The notes under the pieces: model-generated | The model's database searches: none | Seen by the model: only the letters and a program-made list of their open reading frames with translations | What the model was told of the DNA's origin: nothing | From: Planctomycetota bacterium | GTDB lineage: Bacteria; Planctomycetota; Planctomycetia; Pirellulales; Thermoguttaceae | Direction: 5' to 3' | Assembly (NCBI GenBank): GCA_030612765.1 | Contig: JAUWNG010000019.1 | Span: 1-38,164 of the forward strand | DNA length: 38,164 nucleotides | Part shown: one piece after another, positions 33,601 through 38,164 of the stretch | Layout of the letters: each line of letters begins with the position of its first letter | How positions within the stretch are numbered: the first letter of the stretch is position 1 | Program-made: the position numbers and the translations under genes

Positions 33601-33643
33601 TTCGACTCCTACCTTTACCTTAAGCAACCGGGAAAAACCTACC

Positions 33644-34612
33644 ATGTCCAACCGTCGAAATTTCATCAAAGAGTTCGCCGCCGCGGCGTCTGCCGTGGCG
33701 ATAACGACCACGGGAGCGGCTGTTGCCGAGGAGCCGACAAGAGAGGCCGCCCGCCGGACCTGCGGCAACCAGCGGCGATGGCGAACGGCCTTCGGGCTAA
33801 ACGGTTTTGCATCCTCCGAAAGCACGTTCAAGAAAACGTTTCCCATCTGGGAGGTTTTGGAGTTTGCCCAGCGCGAAGGTTTCGAGGGTATCGAAATAGT
33901 GCCCAACTGGCCCCAGAAGGAAATGTACGTGAATCTGGCCGACGAGGCCCGAATCGCCAGCCTGCGGGGGCTCTTCGCGCGGTACAATCTGAAAATCTTT
34001 TCCATCCAGACGTCCGGACAGGAGGCTTTTCAGAAGGATCGGAGCGTGCGCGAGGGCTGGGTGAAGCGGTTTGCCGACTTGGCCCGCTTTGCCCACAAGG
34101 CCGGCTGCGAGTGCATCGGCTACTGGCCGGCGGGAGACGTGGCCGGACAGACCGTGAACCAGGCCATCGATTCGCTGGTCTGGTCGCTGCGGGAAGTAGG
34201 CAAGATCGTCAACGATGAGGAGCTAATGTTCGGAATCGAGATCGAGCCGCCCTTCGCCTTCAACAAGATCGAGCACATGATTAAGATTCTCGACGGCGTC
34301 GATCATCCCCAGGTAAAGGCGATTTACGACCCGAGCCATTGCGACTTGATGAACGGCAGCCGAGGAAAGCCGCACGAACTGTTGGAACGAATCGGCGTAC
34401 ACCGTATCGGGTATACCCATTTCACCGACAGCGACGGTACGCTTTTCCGCGGCACCTCGAAGCACCTGCCTTGTGGCGACGGGCACATCGACATCCGCAA
34501 ATCGCTTGAGACCCTTTGGGAGGGCGGCTTCGAGGGCTGGTTCATGATCGACGCCTGGAACACCCAAAACCCCTACGACGCCTGCCGCAAAGGCCGCCTG
34601 GCAGCCTGTTGA
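33644..34612 (+). CDS. Tat-exported sugar phosphate isomerase/epimerase-like TIM barrel (3' end altered)
   Basis: A 322-aa protein. The Tat signal NRRNFIKEFAAAASAVAI leads into an AP-endonuclease-2/xylose-isomerase-like TIM barrel: FEGIEIVPNWP, GCECIGYWPAGD, EIEPPFAFN and IYDPSHCDLMN with metal-binding type Glu/His/Asp residues, and WFMIDAWN near the end. It probably isomerises or epimerises a sugar together with the preceding oxidoreductase. The stop codon TGA lies inside the left end of a palindromic repeat (34602-34731). The protein ends abruptly after RKGRLAAC, so the native C-terminus has probably been lost. Confidence 0.88.
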   Translation: MSNRRNFIKEFAAAASAVAITTTGAAVAEEPTREAARRTCGNQRRWRTAFGLNGFASSESTFKKTFPIWEVLEFAQREGFEGIEIVPNWPQKEMYVNLADEARIASLRGLFARYNLKIFSIQTSGQEAFQKDRSVREGWVKRFADLARFAHKAGCECIGYWPAGDVAGQTVNQAIDSLVWSLREVGKIVNDEELMFGIEIEPPFAFNKIEHMIKILDGVDHPQVKAIYDPSHCDLMNGSRGKPHELLERIGVHRIGYTHFTDSDGTLFRGTSKHLPCGDGHIDIRKSLETLWEGGFEGWFMIDAWNTQNPYDACRKGRLAAC

Positions 34613-34731
34613 AAAAGTCGGTTTTCGAGAAATCGGGTGCCACTGCTGGCTTGTCCAGCAGTGTTTTTCCGGGTGTTTCTCCCCACACTGCTGGGCAAGC
34701 CAGCAGTGGCACCCTTTTTCAACGGACTGCT
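34602..34731. repeat. ~130-bp palindromic element (copy 2)
   Basis: CAGCCTGTTGAAAAAG at 34602-34617 and CTTTTTCAACGGACTGCT at 34714-34731 are terminal inverted repeats. Inside is the same GTGCCACTGCTGGCTTG palindrome as at 22811-22927. It sits exactly at the junction of two convergent genes. Confidence 0.92.
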
Positions 34732-35757
34732 AAGCGCTCCGCCACCGGCGGCGCGGGCCAGCACGAGCGCTTCCTCCGCGCCGAACCAGTCGCACTCGGC
34801 GGTGCGTACCGTACCCGGAGCGGCCCCCTCGCGCCGAAGCCGCTCCAGGCGTTCGCGGACCTGCCGCAAACGGCGGGTGGCCTCTTCCTCCGTCGGAAAC
34901 TCCCGCAACGGCAAATCGACCATCGCACGCCGACACGAAATCGATATCTCGCTTCGATAATGAACCTCCGCCAGCGCCGCCGCCACCGAACTGCCGAGGG
35001 CCTCGCCCAGCCGTTGGGCTTCGGCATAAGTGTTGCCGTGGACCACGTGCCGAGGGCTTTGATTGCCGCACGGTCCCGTATGATACACCACCGGACATCC
35101 GCCGAGGACCGTCCGTTACAGGTACTGCCGGGCCAGCGCTGGAAAATCGCCGCTAAGCAAGGTCGAATCCTCGTGGAGCACCGTCGGGTGCATGGAGCAA
35201 ACGAGCATCGCGGCGATCGGCGCATGGTCGTCGGCCGTTCGGACCGAAAGCACCGGCACGCGCGGGTTCGACGGTCCGGCCGGATCGCGGCGGTTGCCGC
35301 CGACGACCGATCCGTCGGCCACGGCCAATCCGATCTCGGCCGGCCGAGCAGCCTCGTGTGCGGCAATGGCCGCCGCCACGATCCCGTCCTCCATCTGTTG
35401 AAGAAATCGCGGATCGGGATCGGGAACCACCGGGTCGGCCTCGTTGCTCAGATATTTTACCGTTACCGGACCGGAATGAGTGTGGGTGGCGGTCGTCATG
35501 ACGTTCGCCGTCGGAACGCCGATTGAATCGCCGATCCGCCGCCGTGCCCGAGCGGCCAAGTCATTTGGGACGAAGATCGCATCGACGGCCACGAACAGGG
35601 CGGCGGTTTCGCCGTCGCTTAAGAACAGGGCCGACGCCAGCAGGGGATCGTGGACGCCGGTGCTGCGCCGGGCGACGTGTGGATAGCCGAAAAGGAAATG
35701 CGGTTCGTCGGGTGTAACGTCGACCGCCGCGGCGCCGGCCATCAATTGTGTGTGCAT
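34732..35757 (-). pseudogene. Broken neutral/alkaline ceramidase-like gene
   Basis: Translation from ATG 35757 gives a ceramidase-like N-terminus (AAAVDVTPDEPHFLFGYPH), the zinc-type motif TATHTHSGPV and NPRVPVLSVRTAD, then SMHPTVLHEDSTLLSGDFP. A TAA at 35116-35118 interrupts the frame after ARQYL. Homology-like sequence resumes in the very same frame (RTVLGGCPVVYHTGPCGNQS), so it is a nonsense change, perhaps CAA to TAA, not a frameshift. The gene then runs into the palindromic element, where the coding pattern ends. The normal C-terminal part of the family is missing. Neutral ceramidases hydrolyse N-acyl sphingosines; here function is probably lost. Confidence 0.8.
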
Positions 35758-35770
35758 GTTCTCCGACCCT

Positions 35771-35922
35771 TTGTTGTCGCGATCATTTATATTTTCCTTC
35801 TGTTGCGGAAAGTAGGGTGGGACAAGCGCAGCGCGGTCCCACCAAAGACGCGAAAAAGCATGGGGGGACCGCGCTGCGCTTGTCCCACCCTACTTTCTTG
35901 TTGTCACGATCATTTGTATTTT
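35771..35922. repeat. 31-bp-arm palindrome flanked by 25-bp direct repeats
   Basis: AAGTAGGGTGGGACAAGCGC ... (35810-35840) has its inverse at 35865-35895. Just outside lie TTGTTGTCGCGATCATTTAT ATTTT (35771-35795) and a copy with two mismatches at 35898-35922. The element occupies most of the gap between the ceramidase-like pseudogene and the DeoR regulator. Confidence 0.92.
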
Positions 35923-35949
35923 GTTCCCCTCGCCCCCACAAGTGTCCGC

Positions 35950-35977
35950 TTGACGAACGGTCGTAAATGTGCATAAT
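35950..35977 (+). promoter_or_regulatory. Promoter of the DeoR-aminotransferase operon
   Basis: TTGACG (35950-35955), a 16-base spacer and CATAAT (35972-35977). AGGA at 35997-36000 then lies eight bases before the ATG at 36009. Confidence 0.6.
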
Positions 35978-35986
35978 GAACATTAT
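35973..35986. promoter_or_regulatory. Palindromic operator candidate overlapping the -10
   Basis: ATAATGAACATTAT is a perfect inverted repeat (six-base arms, AA centre) overlapping the -10 of the DeoR gene. A regulator bound here would block RNA polymerase, fitting self-repression by the DeoR-type protein encoded next. Confidence 0.5.
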
Positions 35987-36008
35987 CTCACAGATTAGGA
36001 CAATTGCA

Positions 36009-36797
36009 ATGGCCGCCCCGGAAATCCGTCGCCGCGAAATTCTCCGGCTCCTCGACGTCCAAAAAGAATGTTCGGTCGAGGCCCTGGCCGAGCGGTTCGG
36101 CGTGAGCGGCATGACGATCCGACGCGATCTTCAGACCCTGGCCGAGGCGGGCCGGGCGCTGCGCACCCACGGCGGAGCGGCGCCGGCCCCAAGCGTAAGT
36201 TTCGAGTTTCAGTTCCTCGAACGAGCCAAGCGGCGCGCCCCGGAAAAGGGGGCCATCGCCGCCGCCGCCGCGGAACTGGTCGAGGACGGCCAAACGGTGA
36301 TGCTCGACTCGGGCACGACCACGCTTGCGGTGGCCCGACGCTTGCGGGCAAAGCGGCGGCTGACGGTTATCACCACTTCGCTGCCGATCGCCGCGGAATT
36401 GCACGGTTGCGCGGAAACGCGGCTGATACTTCTCGGCGGACTGCTGCGGCAGGACTCGCCCGATCTGGTCGGACCGCTGACCGAAAGCAATATCGAAAAT
36501 CTTCATGCCGACGTGGCTTTCGTCGGCGCCGACGGGGTGGATCGACAGGGCAACGTTTACAGCGACTCGATGGAACTCAGTCCCATCCTCGCCAAGATGA
36601 CGACTGCCGCGAATCGGGCTTTTGTGGTGGCCGACCACGAGAAGATAGGCCGCCGGGCGCTCGCGCGCTTCGCAAACATCACCAAAATCGACGGCCTGAT
36701 TACCGACCGCGGCGTCGACCGTAATTTGACCGCACAACTAAAAAGGCACGGCTCGCGGGTTATCGTGGCACGGCCGATCAAGGAGAAATCATCGTGA
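36009..36797 (+). CDS. DeoR-family transcriptional regulator
   Basis: A 262-aa protein from ATG 36009. The N-terminal winged helix includes RRREILRLLDVQKECSVEALAERFGVSGMTIRRDL, the DeoR signature, followed by THGGAA. The C-terminal sugar-phosphate sensor domain has DSGTTTLAVARRL, ITTSLPIAAEL, GGLLRQDSPDLVGPL, FVGADGVDRQGN and the KIGRRALARFANI stretch. Members repress carbohydrate genes until a phosphorylated sugar binds. Its stop overlaps the GTG start of the aminotransferase (36794-36797), so the two form an operon. A palindrome over its promoter suggests self-regulation. Confidence 0.94.
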   Translation: MAAPEIRRREILRLLDVQKECSVEALAERFGVSGMTIRRDLQTLAEAGRALRTHGGAAPAPSVSFEFQFLERAKRRAPEKGAIAAAAAELVEDGQTVMLDSGTTTLAVARRLRAKRRLTVITTSLPIAAELHGCAETRLILLGGLLRQDSPDLVGPLTESNIENLHADVAFVGADGVDRQGNVYSDSMELSPILAKMTTAANRAFVVADHEKIGRRALARFANITKIDGLITDRGVDRNLTAQLKRHGSRVIVARPIKEKSS

Positions 36798-38056
36798 GCA
36801 CTATCGCTTCCGAGCCGTCCACGTTGGATTGGGCAAAGGTGGACCTGCAAACCTGCCCCGCCGTCCGCGTCCCGCCGCCGGGTCCGAAGTCGAACGAATA
36901 CCACCGGCGTTGCACCCGCTATCTAAAGGGACTTAGCGGCCAGGTGAAGCTGTTTCCGGTGACCTTCGACTCCGGCAAGGGTTGCGTGCTGACCGACGTG
37001 GACGGAAACCGCTACATCGACTTTTCGTCCGGCATATACGTGACCACCTTGGGCCACTGCCACCCGAAAGTCAGCGAGGCGGTGGCGAAATACGCCCGGC
37101 GGTTGATGAACGCCCACGACTTCACCACGCCCGTGAAAACGATGTTGCTCGAAAAGCTGGCCGAGGTAATGCCGGGCGATTTCGGCGGGTTTCAGTTTTA
37201 CGACGCGGGCACGGCGGCCGTCGAGGCCGGAATGCGAGTCCTGCGCGCGGCGACCGGGCGGAACGAGATGCTCAGTTGTTTCAACGATTTCCACGGCAAA
37301 ACCTACGGCGCCGTGTCGCTCGCGCAAATCAGTTCACCGGTCTACGGCCGGGTGCGAATGCCGGGTGCCCACATGGTTCCCCGGCCCGACGCTTATCGTC
37401 CCCTGTGGGAGAAGGCCGACGGCACGATCGACACCGACCGGTACATCGCCTTCTACGACGAATACATCCAAAAGGGGACCACCGGCGACGTGGCCGGATT
37501 CGTGCTAGAACCGATCCAGGGCTGGGGCGGTTCGGTGATGCCCCCCGACGACTTCTTTCCCAAGCTGCGCAAGTATTGCGACGAAAAAAACATCCTGCTG
37601 ATGGCCGACGAAGTGCTCACCAGTTGGGGACGCACCGGCAAATGGCTGTGCATGGAACACTGGGGCGTGACGCCCGACGTGGTCTCGATCGGCAAGGGGT
37701 TCGGCAACGGCTTTCCCGTCACCTGCGTTGCGGTGCGCGAACCTTACAAGGAGTGTTTCGAGAGCATTTCCGCTTCCAGCAGCTACGGCGGCAATCCGAT
37801 GGCCTGCGCGGCGGCCCTGGCGTCGACCGAGGTTATCGAAGAGGAAAACTTGCTGGATCATGCCCTGCGCCTCGGCCAAATAGCACAAACCCGGATGGAA
37901 AAAATGAAGGCCGAGCACCCGATCATCGGCGACATCCGCGCGAAGGGATGTCTGATGGGGATCGAGTTGGTCGAGGACCGAAGCACTAAGGCACCGTTGA
38001 AAGAGGCGGGAGTTTTGGTCTATCAGCTCGACTTTTGCCCTTTTTCAGGTCGCTAG
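36794..38056 (+). CDS. Class III aminotransferase, 3' end disrupted
   Basis: A 420-aa open frame from GTG 36794. PLP-enzyme motifs are visible: DGNRYIDFSSGIYVTTLGHCHP, the LEPIQGWGGSVMPP segment, LLMADEVLTSWGRTGKW with the PLP-contacting Asp, and the Schiff-base Lys in SIGKGFGNGFPVT. It resembles acetylornithine/GABA/4-aminobutyrate-type aminotransferases, but the donor is unknown. Family-like sequence stops after KEAGVLVYQ (about 38024). The remaining nine residues are unrelated, and the usual final 40-odd residues (RMSPPL-type end) are absent. The gene is thus truncated by an insertion, rearrangement or assembly join. Confidence 0.9.
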   Translation: MSTIASEPSTLDWAKVDLQTCPAVRVPPPGPKSNEYHRRCTRYLKGLSGQVKLFPVTFDSGKGCVLTDVDGNRYIDFSSGIYVTTLGHCHPKVSEAVAKYARRLMNAHDFTTPVKTMLLEKLAEVMPGDFGGFQFYDAGTAAVEAGMRVLRAATGRNEMLSCFNDFHGKTYGAVSLAQISSPVYGRVRMPGAHMVPRPDAYRPLWEKADGTIDTDRYIAFYDEYIQKGTTGDVAGFVLEPIQGWGGSVMPPDDFFPKLRKYCDEKNILLMADEVLTSWGRTGKWLCMEHWGVTPDVVSIGKGFGNGFPVTCVAVREPYKECFESISASSSYGGNPMACAAALASTEVIEEENLLDHALRLGQIAQTRMEKMKAEHPIIGDIRAKGCLMGIELVEDRSTKAPLKEAGVLVYQLDFCPFSGR

Positions 38057-38164
38057 GCGGCCTGAGTGAGGGCGAAAAGTAATAGTTCTCGTAAAGGTCG
38101 CGGTAGTTTTGTAAAGGTATCGTCTTGGCCATGTGTTACAAAAGCCCATTCCACCCACAACCAG
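38025..38164. other. Unrelated sequence replacing the aminotransferase 3' end
   Basis: From about 38025 the sequence no longer continues the aminotransferase. It contains an inverted repeat, ACTTTTGCCCT (38031-38041) with AGGGCGAAAAGT (38069-38080). On the minus strand a frame starts at ATG 38132 (MAKTIPLQNYRDLYENYYF) and runs 48 codons into the old gene. I cannot assign it. It might be the end of an insertion sequence, another gene, or a misjoined contig. Confidence 0.5.

Noticed and set aside
35116-35118. Stop-codon recoding (selenocysteine or pyrrolysine)
   Set aside because: The codon is TAA, which is not used for either, and the gene is also truncated at its other end. Nonsense mutation or sequence error is simpler.

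Overview
The window reads as a chromosomal fragment of a planctomycete, most likely Pirellulales-like and possibly metagenome-derived. The evidence is the mix of families: a LEPLEDR-type giant surface protein, PEP-CTERM proteins, a DUF1559 pseudopilin-like protein, an ECF sigma factor with a FecR-type partner, Tat-exported Gfo/Idh and TIM-barrel sugar enzymes, a PknB-type kinase, and many dispersed palindromic repeats. The sequence is GC-rich, many starts lack a Shine-Dalgarno, and neither tRNA gene encodes its CCA. No replication, phage or CRISPR genes are visible.

Layout. 1-3157: end of an unknown + strand gene, then a two-gene minus-strand operon of a MotA/TolQ/ExbB-like channel and a large one-TM partner. 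3624-5422: membrane Ser/Thr kinase, tRNA-Glu(CTC) and a terminator. 5639-10472: a strong promoter and a 1565-aa beta-propeller/Ig-like surface protein ending in an M10-like zinc protease signature. 10483-12979: FabH-like condensing enzyme (minus) and a gamma-glutamyl hydrolase-type amidotransferase. 13273-20900: housekeeping run pheA, tpiA, secG, yicC, gmk, rpoZ, coaC, two small membrane genes, coaB, pfkA. 21077-23230: bifunctional nuclease-like protein, PAP2 phosphatase, Trm112-like protein and an orphan. 23614-23696: tRNA-Ser(CGA). 24096-32190: ECF sigma, FecR-like sensor, PEP-CTERM protein, DUF5703/GH95-like PEP-CTERM enzyme, a PIN-domain toxin/antitoxin pair and a DUF1559 protein. 32284-38056: two Tat-exported carbohydrate enzymes, a broken neutral-ceramidase-like gene, and a DeoR regulator overlapping a class III aminotransferase whose 3' end is broken near the window edge.

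How the genes fit together. The central run covers glycolysis (tpiA, pfkA), CoA synthesis (coaC, coaB), nucleotide metabolism and transcription (gmk, rpoZ), protein export (secG) and Phe synthesis (pheA). The 24-36 kb part looks like an extracellular carbohydrate/envelope module under its own sigma factor.

The most striking feature is the repeat landscape. At least fourteen sites carry short tandem arrays whose sequence varies but whose period is nearly always seven bases. Several abut start codons (coaB, pfkA, PAP2) and some lie in frame inside genes (FecR-like, DUF1559, the channel partner). Around them are several families of long palindromes. Two palindromes are flanked by 20-25 bp direct repeats, and one sits between two convergent genes that both appear 3'-truncated. 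I see no single unmistakable new defence or metabolic system. The repeat system and its effects on genes are the best candidate for something under-described.
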